From contig NZ_RYDV01000001.1 in assembly GCF_003971065.1 (NCBI RefSeq), positions 1 through 64,000 on the forward strand: a DNA stretch of 64,000 nucleotides. The letters are read 5' to 3'. Shown piece after piece: positions 7,894-16,006 of the stretch. The notes under the pieces were generated by a model that ran no database searches, was not told the DNA's origin, and worked only from the letters and a program-made list of their open reading frames with translations. This DNA is from Candidimonas sp. SYP-B2681. GTDB lineage: Bacteria > Pseudomonadota > Gammaproteobacteria > Burkholderiales > Burkholderiaceae_B. Within the stretch, counting starts at the first letter, position 1. Each line of letters starts with the position of its first letter. A program made the position numbers and the translations under genes.

Positions 7894-8991
7894 TCATTGC
7901 AGCTCATTCCTCGCTGTGGAACGCTCGATCCCGTCGATCGTCTCATGCAGCGCCACTGCGTCGCGAAAGCTAGGTGCCGAGCGTGTGCCGGACCGAATAT
8001 CCTTCGCTACCAGGGCATAGAGGCGAGCGACATTACGGGCGACCGAATTATTCGGCCAGCCTTCGTAAAACGACGCGGGTGGCGTCAGCAGCGCCAGTCC
8101 ACTCGCGTCGCCGTTGCCGCCATGGATCGATAACTGAACGATCTGGCCATGTCCGTTGGCGCCTGTTACCTGGATGTCGCCTTCTGTGCCGTTGATCTCC
8201 CACAGCAGGTTGGTGCCGCGAGACATGCCACCCCGATAATGGATCGAGACTGCCGCGCCGCTCTCAAGCGCGCCATGTACGAGGATTTGGTCATGAGAGG
8301 TCGAGGGTATCGTCTCCCCCGTATCGGTGACGTACATGGTATTGCGGCGGTTGATCATGCGTGCGGACAGGTCGCCGAAGCCACCCAGCACATCGCGCAT
8401 ACCGGCAAGCGTGTGTCCCAAGGGGATGCTGAGCAGGGTTGCCCCATTGCTCTTGTCATAAAGATAGGCATGGGCCGCATCGGTCTCGCCGCCACCCCAT
8501 GCGCCGCCACTGCCCACAAGCGTCGTCGAGAGCACCTCGCCAACATAACCGTCAGCGATGAGTTGGCGGAGATACGTGACCTCTGGAGCGACGCGCATCT
8601 GTGTACCGATGGCCGCGACAACACCCTTCGCGTCGGCAAGATCGGCCAGTTCCCGCGCCTCGGCGAGACCGTTCCCGAGCGGCCATTCGCAGTAAACGTG
8701 CTTGTCCGCGTTCAACGCTGCGGTCACCAGCTCGCGGTGATGCGGCACCTTGACGGTGACGACGACAAGGTCGATATCGGGCGAATTGACTAGCGCTTGC
8801 GCATTCTCAAACGCGTGCGGCAGGTCGAATGCATGGGCGGCGTTTCTGGCACTGGCAAGGCTGGTGTTCGCGACGCCAGCGACGACAAAGTCGTTCGGTA
8901 GGGCCTTCAGCGCCGGAATATGGGCGGTGGCGGCCCAATGGATGCCTGGATTAAGGCCGATGAATCCAACGCGGATTGGCTTGTCAGTCAT
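7894..8991 (-). CDS. Gfo/Idh/MocA-family oxidoreductase
   Basis: 365 aa from ATG 8991. The N-terminal Rossmann fold starts at residue 5 (IRVGFIGLNPGIHWAATAHIPAL) and the conserved ExP-type phrase is CEWPLGNGLAEARELADLA near residue 96, normally EKPL in this family, here with Trp in place of Lys. This change at the usual catalytic lysine is worth noting. The C-terminal half is the mixed-sheet dimerisation domain. The start overlaps the TetR stop codon by 8 bp, so both are one transcript. Related proteins (yeast Gal80-like and sugar dehydrogenases) use NAD(P); loss of the Lys makes catalysis uncertain. Confidence 0.85.
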   Translation of the reverse strand: MTDKPIRVGFIGLNPGIHWAATAHIPALKALPNDFVVAGVANTSLASARNAAHAFDLPHAFENAQALVNSPDIDLVVVTVKVPHHRELVTAALNADKHVYCEWPLGNGLAEARELADLADAKGVVAAIGTQMRVAPEVTYLRQLIADGYVGEVLSTTLVGSGGAWGGGETDAAHAYLYDKSNGATLLSIPLGHTLAGMRDVLGGFGDLSARMINRRNTMYVTDTGETIPSTSHDQILVHGALESGAAVSIHYRGGMSRGTNLLWEINGTEGDIQVTGANGHGQIVQLSIHGGNGDASGLALLTPPASFYEGWPNNSVARNVARLYALVAKDIRSGTRSAPSFRDAVALHETIDGIERSTARNELQ

Positions 8992-9628
8992 GAGGTGCTC
9001 CAGTTTTGCTGATTGATTTGGGCGCATCGGCCGCATCCCGGGCCGTGCCGCTACTGAGATAACCGAAGGCGAGGATCTCCTCGATCCGCTCCGGGGTCGT
9101 GCCATATTCGTCGGCCTTGCCGTGGACGAAGGCCGTGCCCAGTGCGCTCAGGAATAGCGCGGGTGCGGAGACCGACTGCCTGGCTACGCCTTCGGCTTGG
9201 GCGCGGGAGAGAAATTCACCGGTTATTGAGATAAGTTCCCCACAGGTGTTCGCCAAGGGCGACGCCTGGGCTTCGATGGCGTCAATGAATGGCTGGGGTA
9301 AACCGTTGAAGACACTGAAATAATCCACGAGCCCCATCATCCAGGCACGCAGCGCACTTCCTGCGCAAGGCATTGCTGAGACTTCGTCACGGCGGGACAG
9401 GAGAATCTCCTTTCGCTCTTGCAGTACTCCGCACAGCAGGTGTTCGCGTGTAGGAAAATGGCGATAGAGCGTGCCGGGTCCGATCCGTGCGTCTCGGGCA
9501 ATCTCGTCGAGAGAGGTGTTCACGCCATAGGCGGCAAAGTGCCGCGCCGCAGTCTTGAGGATGCTGTCGCGATTTCGCCGCGCATCTGCTCGGAGCGCGC
9601 CTCCATCTCCGGATGAACTCTTGGTCAA
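8984..9628 (-). CDS. TetR-family repressor
   Basis: 214 aa. TetR DNA-binding helices occupy residues about 14-60 (RRNRDSILKTAARHFAAYGVNTSLDEIARDARIGPGTLYRHFPTREHLL), an almost consensus helix-turn-helix. The C-terminal ligand domain (residues 80-195) is of the SbtR-like type (LRAWMMGLVDYFSVF). First gene of a two-gene unit with the oxidoreductase, overlapping it by 8 bp. It probably represses its own operon and releases on a small ligand that the oxidoreductase or nearby enzymes handle; the ligand is unknown. Confidence 0.9.
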   Translation of the reverse strand: MTKSSSGDGGALRADARRNRDSILKTAARHFAAYGVNTSLDEIARDARIGPGTLYRHFPTREHLLCGVLQERKEILLSRRDEVSAMPCAGSALRAWMMGLVDYFSVFNGLPQPFIDAIEAQASPLANTCGELISITGEFLSRAQAEGVARQSVSAPALFLSALGTAFVHGKADEYGTTPERIEEILAFGYLSSGTARDAADAPKSISKTGAPHD

Positions 9629-9865
9629 GGTCAGGCCTCTTCAATACTCAGATAGGGCTGCCTCCACGTAGCACATTAGCGATTTGGAGACAGTCTCCAC
9701 ATGGTAACCGGAGATCACCTCCGTTTCAACTTGAGGCGCCCTTTCCAACGCTTTTGAAATCAAGATCAGCAAACAGCGCTGAGGACGATGTCATCGTCAG
9801 AGCAGCAATCTGCCCGTGCTCACGGAACGATACGGCTATCATGATCAATGACCGCTCCTGGCCTA

Positions 9866-9881
9866 TTGTGTTGAAAAACTC
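9866..9881. repeat. 16-base IS-end-like repeat, copy 2
   Basis: Identical to 4210-4225 in the same orientation; the decayed TnpB gene begins directly after it. See copy 1. Confidence 0.45.
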
Positions 9882-10151
9882 GGCATGAGCGGATCCCATA
9901 GAGGTCGACGAAGCGTATTCGTCCCAGACCTGCTCGATTGTGGCCAACGGCCACAATCGAGGCCGAGAGGTATCGCAGGTTTTGGAATAAGGGAGTGGCA
10001 ATGCGACGCATGCGGTTCTGTCCATGATAGAGACGTGAATGCGGCGCTTAACATTCTCGCGGCGGGGCGTGGCCGTCTCGCAGGAGAAACCCTAAGCTGT
10101 TGTGGCTTAAGAGTCCCCGTCCTTACCGCGCAAGCGGCAGCCATAGGCTGA
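9882..10151 (+). pseudogene. TnpB (IS200/IS605 OrfB) C-terminal remnant
   Basis: About 85 codons of the TnpB tail. One frame reads EVDEAYSSQTCS and then drifts; the next frame continues DCGQRPQSRPRGIAGFGIRE and then WQCDACGSVHDRDVNAALNIL. Restoring a single base in the TGCTC-GATTGT junction near 9940 rejoins them into the classic four-cysteine zinc-finger and final RuvC segment (the DRDVNAA Asp). The N-terminal 300 or so residues, including the first two RuvC motifs, are gone. The remnant begins next to the 16-base IS-end-like repeat. Non-functional nuclease relic. Confidence 0.85.
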
Positions 10152-10170
10152 GGTCGGGGAGGACGCCAAC
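10108..10170 (+). ncRNA. Omega-RNA-like right end of the TnpB element (relic)
   Basis: Overlapping and following the TnpB stop, TCCCCG (10114) pairs with CGGGGA (10155), and the stem is followed by GGACGCCAAC ending at 10170. IS200/IS605 elements end with a hairpin and a conserved GGGGAGGA(T/C)G(T/C)CAA(C) stretch that is the 3' scaffold of the omega-RNA; the guide starts right after it. By that rule the old guide would be 10171 onward. Call from pattern knowledge; no alignment run. Confidence 0.5.
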
Positions 10171-10376
10171 TATTTGGCTTTCGCGGCCTACGGACGGATC
10201 GTCCAGCTCATCTGTTGAGATTCCTGAGATTCCAGGAATCGACTTCAAGACGTGGCGGCCCCGGTATTAGGGGGGTAGGAGGTGCTGGACGCCGCCGATC
10301 TTACAAGCGCGAAGACCCAGGGTCAGCGTCGCCACTAGGCGGCAGAAGGATGCTGGTGGCGAACTGCCCCCAGAAA

Positions 10377-10544
10377 TTAACCCGAGTGCGCGCGCTTGCC
10401 GGGATTTTTCTTGTGGTGGGTATGCGCGCCACGCTCCTGGCTCACACGTTGGCCGCGGCCTTGTGTGGTAAAGGTCACGCCCTTGGGAGCGACGGGAGGG
10501 GGAGTGCGCTTGCGGTCGGCTTCAGTAACGATTTTGGTGCCCAT
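10377..10544 (-). CDS. Hypothetical basic protein, 55 aa
   Basis: From ATG 10544, preceded by AGAGAG at suitable distance, the product is MGTKIVTEADRKRTPPPVAP followed by a Gly/Arg/Lys/His-rich tail (GRGQRV, HHKKNPGKR). Very basic, no membrane segment. The Lys/Arg-rich unstructured tail suggests nucleic-acid or ribosome contact, but I recognise no family. Isolated gene between TnpB debris and the methyltransferase. Confidence 0.5.
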   Translation of the reverse strand: MGTKIVTEADRKRTPPPVAPKGVTFTTQGRGQRVSQERGAHTHHKKNPGKRAHSG

Positions 10545-10899
10545 GGAAATCTCTCTAGTTTGGTTAAACTTGCTATTGTTCCACATTCGCTCGGTTTATT
10601 CTTGGCAGCAGGAAACAGGCAGAGGATATGCCCGGCAATGCCTTAATTTGCATAGGCATTGCTGAACGGTCGGATCATCACGGATACCAGCCGGAGCAAT
10701 CGCTCGGCCGAACTATCCAAATGCCCGCTCTTGGCCGCCGGCAGCCCCTCTTACAGGGCTGCTATCGACCCATTGCGGCCCGATGAGCATCAAAGAGCGG
10801 ACATTCGCGGTCAGTTTGGAAAAAGCGACCGGTAAACATTGGCAAAGTGATCCGGAAAGCGTCCGCTCAATTGTGCGACTGATACACATTGCGTGATCG
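10545..10899. other. 355-bp stretch without a supported gene
   Basis: No gene supported on either strand. It contains phrases such as GAGCGGACATTCGCGGTC near 10795 of a kind often seen in degraded mobile-element flanks, and presumably the promoter of the 55-aa gene. Confidence 0.45.
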
Positions 10900-11718
10900 C
10901 TAACGTTCAATGGCAATGATCCGCGCCTGAATTTTCCCGTCCATAGGCCCCGAGCCAAACCGGCTCGTTATTGCATTCGTCGCTGTATCGGTCGCCTCGG
11001 CAAGCCGCGATGCGCCGCGAGCTTCGATCTCGCTTCGAAGCGGAGTACCTTGGCAGTACGCAACCGCTGGAGTGCGTGACGAGTCCGCACGACTACGCGC
11101 GGGCAGCGTAGTCACCTCGGGAGTCCCAGCAAATCCGCCATGTGCAAGGTCCTGTGCGATGGCGGCAGGATCGTGGTAGCCATGAGGAATTCGAGCTAGG
11201 AATTGCGGTGGATCGCTCGGAAAAAAGGTTCTAAGTGAGTTGGTCACGATATCGGCGAACTCGTTTTGGTCGATCCGATCCCACACGTTGAAAAGGAACC
11301 GGCCGCCGGGACGAAGAACGCGCCTCGCTTCAGAGAATGCCCTTGCCTTGTCTGGGAAGAACATGACTCCGAACTGGCAGACAACCACGTCAAACGCCCC
11401 ATCGGGAAACGGTAATTGCATTGCATCTGCCTGCTGCCATTCGACGGGGCGAGATATACCGACCGCGGCGGCTTGATCCAGCATTGGTTGGTTCAAATCC
11501 GTTGCCATAATCGAAACCTCGTACGGCAGACACTTCGCAAGCTGGCGTGTCACGACGCCGGTCCCTGCGGCAATCTCAAGCACGCGTGAAGGCTGGCAAT
11601 GTGCAACGCGCGAAGCGAGATCGGCGGAGTAGGGTTCAAAGATAAGCGGCACGAGATACCGCTCATAAAGTTGCGGAATGGTGCCCGCGAATGCGGCGTC
11701 GACGTTAGGATGGTTCAT
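10900..11718 (-). CDS. Class I SAM-dependent methyltransferase, UbiE-like
   Basis: 272 aa. Motif I is VLEIAAGTGVVTRQLA near residue 46; motif II is ATDLNQPML; DAMQLPFPDGAFDVVVCQFGVMFFPDKARAFSEARRVLRPGG carries the post-I and post-II motifs. The C-terminal third (AVAYCQGTPLRSEIEARG, then RFGSGPMDGKIQARIIAIER) is the region typical of a soil-bacterial subgroup. Cytoplasmic. No operon partners. Substrate unknown; the quinone-methyltransferase resemblance is at fold level only. Confidence 0.87.
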   Translation of the reverse strand: MNHPNVDAAFAGTIPQLYERYLVPLIFEPYSADLASRVAHCQPSRVLEIAAGTGVVTRQLAKCLPYEVSIMATDLNQPMLDQAAAVGISRPVEWQQADAMQLPFPDGAFDVVVCQFGVMFFPDKARAFSEARRVLRPGGRFLFNVWDRIDQNEFADIVTNSLRTFFPSDPPQFLARIPHGYHDPAAIAQDLAHGGFAGTPEVTTLPARSRADSSRTPAVAYCQGTPLRSEIEARGASRLAEATDTATNAITSRFGSGPMDGKIQARIIAIER

Positions 11719-12029
11719 AATCGTCCTGCTTGGTTAATTTGCCACGCGCGTTAATACACGGTAAATGTTGAAAACACGCGTTTGACATAGCTGACGAAAC
11801 ACAGATGCAACAAGCTTTGTATCCAACCGAATTTATAACTCTCTGGATCGACAAACAAGGTTTTCAATGAGGCATGAGCAATCAGGGAGAGGGCTCAGCG
11901 AGATTTATAAAACCTGTGCGGACGGCCGATTCGAGGAAAATACGACCGGATGCTCTTGGCCGACGGCTGTCTAAGGCAATCGGCAGATACCGACCCTAAG
12001 CGGACCTCTCCACGCTTTCGAATATACGA
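11719..12029. other. 311-bp intergenic stretch
   Basis: No gene seen. It should contain the promoter of the methyltransferase gene (which reads left from 11718) and the 3' flank of the acetyltransferase gene. No clear terminator. Confidence 0.5.
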
Positions 12030-12884
12030 TTAACCAAGCTCGAAAGTTGTCACGCCAAATATCCGTTCCGTTAGGATATCGGGGAAATAACGGTTGTACA
12101 TACGCGCTGTGCTGAAAACCTCACACATCCCCAAATCGGCGGCAAGGCGGATAGCCTCTATATTCGCTTCAGGTACATCTAGATAAACAGGCTCTTCGTT
12201 TGCGATTTCACGGCTTAACGCCAACAACAATAATTCCGCAATCCCGCGATTGTCTGCAAATAATGGACCAACCTTCCAACCGTCACGGCACCGACGAATA
12301 ACACCATAGCCGCGTATCGTATTGTTTTCCCACCACGCCCGCGCGACTGAACCGGGCTGGTTGAGCCAACCATCAAGGAAAGTTGGGCGCGATGCTGGAA
12401 AACACAGCCGGTCATAACGTGCAATGCCGGCCGCATCGACCTGTCTGACAGAAACTACATTTGGCGCGGTAGCAGGCCAGCTTTGTAAGCGCTTATGCCA
12501 TGCGTAGCGTATGTTGCTATAGGCCAAACTAAAGCCGGACTTGCGGTAGTTTGCCTGTTGTTCCTTCACTCCGTCTAGCCCAATATTGCGTGCACCAAAC
12601 TGTTCGAGGGCGCTATTCCACAATGGCAGACCGTACCCACAGCCGCGATGCTCTGGAGCCACGATATAAAAGCCCAGAAAGCCGAAACTTTGGTCGTAAC
12701 GCACTGCGGATATGCAGCCGATCGGTACATCATCCAACAAGCCAACTAAAAAGCCGCCTGGATCCGTGGCAAAGAATACCTCGGCATCATGGACACCCGG
12801 ATTCCAGCCCTCGTTAGCAGCGAGCTCTATAGCAAAACTCAACTCATCCCGGCGCATCGCACGGACTTGATATGCTGCCGTCAT
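12030..12884 (-). CDS. GNAT-family N-acetyltransferase with C-terminal second domain
   Basis: 284 aa. Residues 1-130 are a GNAT fold: FLGFYIVAPEHRGCGYGLPLWNSAL near residue 70 contains the acetyl-CoA loop (RGxGxG), preceded by the beta-strand GCISAVRYD. Residues about 150-280 form the Acetyltransf_18 type of second half (GVIRRCRDGWKVGPLFADN, then PVYLDVPEANIEAIRLAADLGM). Proteins of this two-domain build are common and mostly uncharacterised. No operon context. Confidence 0.88.
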   Translation of the reverse strand: MTAAYQVRAMRRDELSFAIELAANEGWNPGVHDAEVFFATDPGGFLVGLLDDVPIGCISAVRYDQSFGFLGFYIVAPEHRGCGYGLPLWNSALEQFGARNIGLDGVKEQQANYRKSGFSLAYSNIRYAWHKRLQSWPATAPNVVSVRQVDAAGIARYDRLCFPASRPTFLDGWLNQPGSVARAWWENNTIRGYGVIRRCRDGWKVGPLFADNRGIAELLLLALSREIANEEPVYLDVPEANIEAIRLAADLGMCEVFSTARMYNRYFPDILTERIFGVTTFELG

Positions 12885-13047
12885 AGATTTCTTCCTTTAT
12901 ATCGATCTAGGCAGTTGATTAGGCAGCATACCGTATGGGAATGACAGCGTTCAATGTTTGGTCGGACGTGGAACCGAAAGCAGCTCAGTTAAGTCTCCAG
13001 AGGAAATTGCCGCCATCAAGTAATCGTTAACCGATCGTTTTTTGGTC

Positions 13048-14220
13048 TCAAAGCGATGTGGCGGCAGACAAGCGTATCCGGCTGATTTCTGAACGAGCAC
13101 CTATGCGCATGGGTGGGCCCCAATAACCTGTGCCCCGGCTGACATAGACCTGCAAACTGTCCAGGCGATGCAAACCAGCCACAAATGGTTGTTGCAGGGG
13201 TACGAAGTAACCCCAGGGCCAAAACTGCCCACCATGAGTATGCCCCGATATTTGCAGGTCGAAACCTGCCGCCGCGGCCGCATTGGCGCTGCGAGGCTGG
13301 TGCGCGAGCAGTATCTTCTTGATCGCTGCATCGACCGGTGCACCATGCAGCGCCAGTTTCGGATCACTGGTCTGGGCGCTGTCGAAATGCCCGGCTCCGA
13401 AATCGCTGACACCGGCCAGAACGAGTCGTTCACCATGGTACTGCAGCGTTTTATGTTGGTTTATTAGCATCTGCATACCCAGCCGTTGATATTCGGCAAC
13501 CCATTGTGCGGCACCAGAATAGTATTCATGATTTCCGGTCACAGCATAGACCCCCAGGGTTGCTCGCAGGTCGGACAAGGGTAGGGTATGTTCTTGCAAT
13601 GTTTCCACATCGCCATCCACCAGGTCGCCCGTCAATACGACGATGTCGGCTGATAGAGCATTGGCGGCTTTGACGACGGCTGCGACATAGCCACGCTTTA
13701 TGGTCGGACCCACGTGCAAGTCGGTAATCTGCACAATGGTGAAGCCGTTCAGGCCAGCGGGCAGCCCCGCGATTTGAACGCGGACATCGGCGATCTTGGG
13801 CAGCCTGCGGGCATTGAATAAGCCTAGCAAGACAGCCAGAAGGCTGATCAGCGGCACCGCCAGTGCGGTTTGCCACTCCAACTGCGCGACGCTGTGATCC
13901 GTAACCGACAGTGGGCTCATGGCATGGATGCCAACGGCAATAAGCAGTACGACATCGCGTAGTAGCGTTGTTATGAATAGCCAGGAAAATAAGCCCAGAA
14001 AAAGGAAGCCAATCCAGGCGATGGCATCCCCCCAAGGCGTTCCGGTGGTGCGCCGGGCAGCAAACCCGGCCATGATCAATAAATAAACGATCAGTAAACC
14101 ACCCAGTGTCACGACGCGCCCTGGTAGCGATTCCACAGCGCCGGCCAGTCGTATTCCCACATAGGCATGTGCCAGGAAAACAATGACTGGCAGTCGAAGG
14201 AAAAACGAAAAGCGACGCAT
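13048..14220 (-). CDS. Membrane-anchored metallophosphoesterase, YaeI-like
   Basis: 390 aa. Four hydrophobic segments fill residues 5-150; the calcineurin-like domain follows from about residue 160. Metal-site motifs in order: ITDLHVGP (Asp, His), LTGDLVDGD (Gly-Asp), GNHEYY (Asn-His), then LAHQP and GHTHGGQFWPWG (His pair). The layout matches YaeI/YkuE phosphodiesterases that act at the membrane surface. Predicted phosphodiester hydrolase in the inner membrane; the substrate is unknown. Just downstream of the Bug gene, in the same direction with a 49-bp gap. Confidence 0.88.
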   Translation of the reverse strand: MRRFSFFLRLPVIVFLAHAYVGIRLAGAVESLPGRVVTLGGLLIVYLLIMAGFAARRTTGTPWGDAIAWIGFLFLGLFSWLFITTLLRDVVLLIAVGIHAMSPLSVTDHSVAQLEWQTALAVPLISLLAVLLGLFNARRLPKIADVRVQIAGLPAGLNGFTIVQITDLHVGPTIKRGYVAAVVKAANALSADIVVLTGDLVDGDVETLQEHTLPLSDLRATLGVYAVTGNHEYYSGAAQWVAEYQRLGMQMLINQHKTLQYHGERLVLAGVSDFGAGHFDSAQTSDPKLALHGAPVDAAIKKILLAHQPRSANAAAAAGFDLQISGHTHGGQFWPWGYFVPLQQPFVAGLHRLDSLQVYVSRGTGYWGPPMRIGARSEISRIRLSAATSL

Positions 14221-14269
14221 GATTGTCCTGTGTTAAGGCAGCTTTTACCTTAGCACACAGCGCTTGCTG

Positions 14270-15268
14270 CTATTTCGCCAGCTTGATTTTGGACCATTTC
14301 GAAACTTCCCCTTGGATCAGTGCTTCGAACGCTTCAGGCCGGTTCCCTACGGTTTCCAGGCCTTGCTGCAGCATCTGTTGTTGGATGTTGGGCTGTGCCA
14401 GAAAGTCTATGGTCTTCTGAGCAAGCTTGTCTATGATGGGCTTAGGGGTGTTGGCCGGTGCTAACAACCCATACCAAGTACTGACATCAAAGTCCTTGAA
14501 TCCTTGCTCGTTCAACGTCGGCACGTCGGGCACAAGCTTGGACCGTTGTGCTGAAGTCACCCCCAGCACCTTTATCTTTCCGGACTCAACGTAGCTTGCA
14601 GTCGAAACCGGGGTTCCGAACATCAGCTGCAGCTGCCCGCCGACCAGGTCCACCGCCGCGGGAGCCGCCCCTCGATACGGGGCGTGGATCAATTTGATGC
14701 CCGCCTCTTGTGCAAAAAGCTCTCCTGCAACATGGCCGACGCTACCTATGCCGGCCGATGAAAATATCATAGGACTATGGCGTCGCCCGGCTTCCGCGAC
14801 CAATTCCGCGGCATTATTGGCCTGCACACTCGGGTGGGCGAGTATGAGCATAGGCGTGCTGCCGATAAGAGAGATCGGCGCGAAATCTTTTACCGTGTCA
14901 TATAAGACGTTGTCGTAGACGGCCTGATTTATGCCATGCGTGCCTACCGTCCCTAGCAGAAGCGTATAGCCGTCGGGCTTCGCTTTGGCGACATAGCTCG
15001 ACCCGATCATTCCGTTGGCGCCTGGCCGATTCTCTACGACAACTGACTGGCCCAAAGCCTTCGACAGCTCCGAGGCGAGCAGTCGCGCGATAAAGTCTGT
15101 ACCGCCTCCAGCCGAAAAGGGGGAAATAATGGTAATGGCCTTGCTGGGATATGTCGCAGCGGCATCGCCTGACTGCGCGACAGCGGTTCCCGACGTGAAA
15201 ACCATGGTTAGGCATGTGGCAGAAATCGCCATGCACGCCAGAAGGCGGCCCTTTTTTCGCATATTCAT
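14270..15268 (-). CDS. Bug-family (TctC) extracytoplasmic solute receptor
   Basis: 332 aa from ATG 15268, which has GGAGACAAGA directly before it; longer starts lack a ribosome site and precede the signal peptide. Signal peptide about residues 1-32 (MNMRKKGRLLACMAISATCL). Mature protein has the Bug signatures YPSKAITIISPFSAGGGTDFIARLLA and VENRPGANGMIGSSYVAKAKPDGYTLLLG, which form the carboxylate-binding loops. No TctA or TctB gene is nearby, as is usual for the expanded Bug set of Bordetella relatives. Binds an unknown carboxylate in the periplasm. Confidence 0.92.
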   Translation of the reverse strand: MNMRKKGRLLACMAISATCLTMVFTSGTAVAQSGDAAATYPSKAITIISPFSAGGGTDFIARLLASELSKALGQSVVVENRPGANGMIGSSYVAKAKPDGYTLLLGTVGTHGINQAVYDNVLYDTVKDFAPISLIGSTPMLILAHPSVQANNAAELVAEAGRRHSPMIFSSAGIGSVGHVAGELFAQEAGIKLIHAPYRGAAPAAVDLVGGQLQLMFGTPVSTASYVESGKIKVLGVTSAQRSKLVPDVPTLNEQGFKDFDVSTWYGLLAPANTPKPIIDKLAQKTIDFLAQPNIQQQMLQQGLETVGNRPEAFEALIQGEVSKWSKIKLAK

Positions 15269-15494
15269 TCTTGTCTCCTGCCCGTATTGTGTGTTCCAGG
15301 TGGCGCCATGGGTGATGACCGAGAGGCGCAGGGCGCGCACGCTGGTTACAACGCCTGCGCGAGCCCCTGTCTGTCTTTTAACAACAGTGCAGAAGGTTAA
15401 ATAGCCGTATTAGCTGAATACGATGTTCGAAAAATTCGAATCGTCCTTGGGGGCAGAGCGGCGACGACCGGCTATCAAGTGAGCGGCCCGATGG

Positions 15495-15902
15495 CTATCT
15501 AGGCGCGGTTCCCGTCCCGCGTGTCGGGGTGTCTGATGATGGCGGATTCACCTTGACCGATTCTGAAGTCTTGCCGGTGGCGCTCGGCACTTCGGCGGGC
15601 GAAGTGTTGGTGCTGCTGCCGCTGGACGATCGATTGCTTGCCGGGCCGGATTCGCTGACAGGGTTTGTCGGTGTCGCCCGCTCTACGGGTGTACCGGCTT
15701 TGGAAGGACTGCTCTTCGTACCGTCGTTGGGCGCTTGTTTGGTTCCGGCGCTGCCCGATAGCGCACTGGGGTTCGTGGATTCGGTTTGTTTTTCGACGCC
15801 GGCCGCGCCTGACCCATGCATGCCGCTGGTGCCCTGGGCACACACCGCAAACGGCGCACTTAAGGAAACCGAAAATAGCGTGACTGCGATGGTGTTTCTC
15901 AT
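15495..15902 (-). CDS. Secreted low-complexity Ser/Thr/Pro-rich protein
   Basis: 135 aa. Signal peptide about residues 1-22 (MRNTIAVTLFSVSLSAPFAVCAQ). The mature part has no predictable fold: Ser, Thr, Gly, Pro and Lys make up most of it (GTKSSPSKAGTPVERATPTN, SSSGSSTNTSPAEVPSATG). No known family. Likely an exported unstructured protein or cell-envelope filler. The signal peptide supports it as a real gene. Confidence 0.6.
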   Translation of the reverse strand: MRNTIAVTLFSVSLSAPFAVCAQGTSGMHGSGAAGVEKQTESTNPSALSGSAGTKQAPNDGTKSSPSKAGTPVERATPTNPVSESGPASNRSSSGSSTNTSPAEVPSATGKTSESVKVNPPSSDTPTRGTGTAPR

Positions 15903-16006
15903 TGAATTCTCCCGTTGATTATCCGGATGAGCAGATTCAAACGCAGCAAATCCTATGCCCTAAGAAGGGGCCGATACCATTGGCCTCCTGACATGCTGCT
16001 CGCTGA

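Noticed and set aside
9726-10025. 99-aa minus-strand frame
   Set aside because: It is the antisense of the TnpB remnant and the IS-end-like repeat.
10215-10646. 143-aa plus-strand frame
   Set aside because: Antisense of the 55-aa basic protein gene, which has the better start signal.
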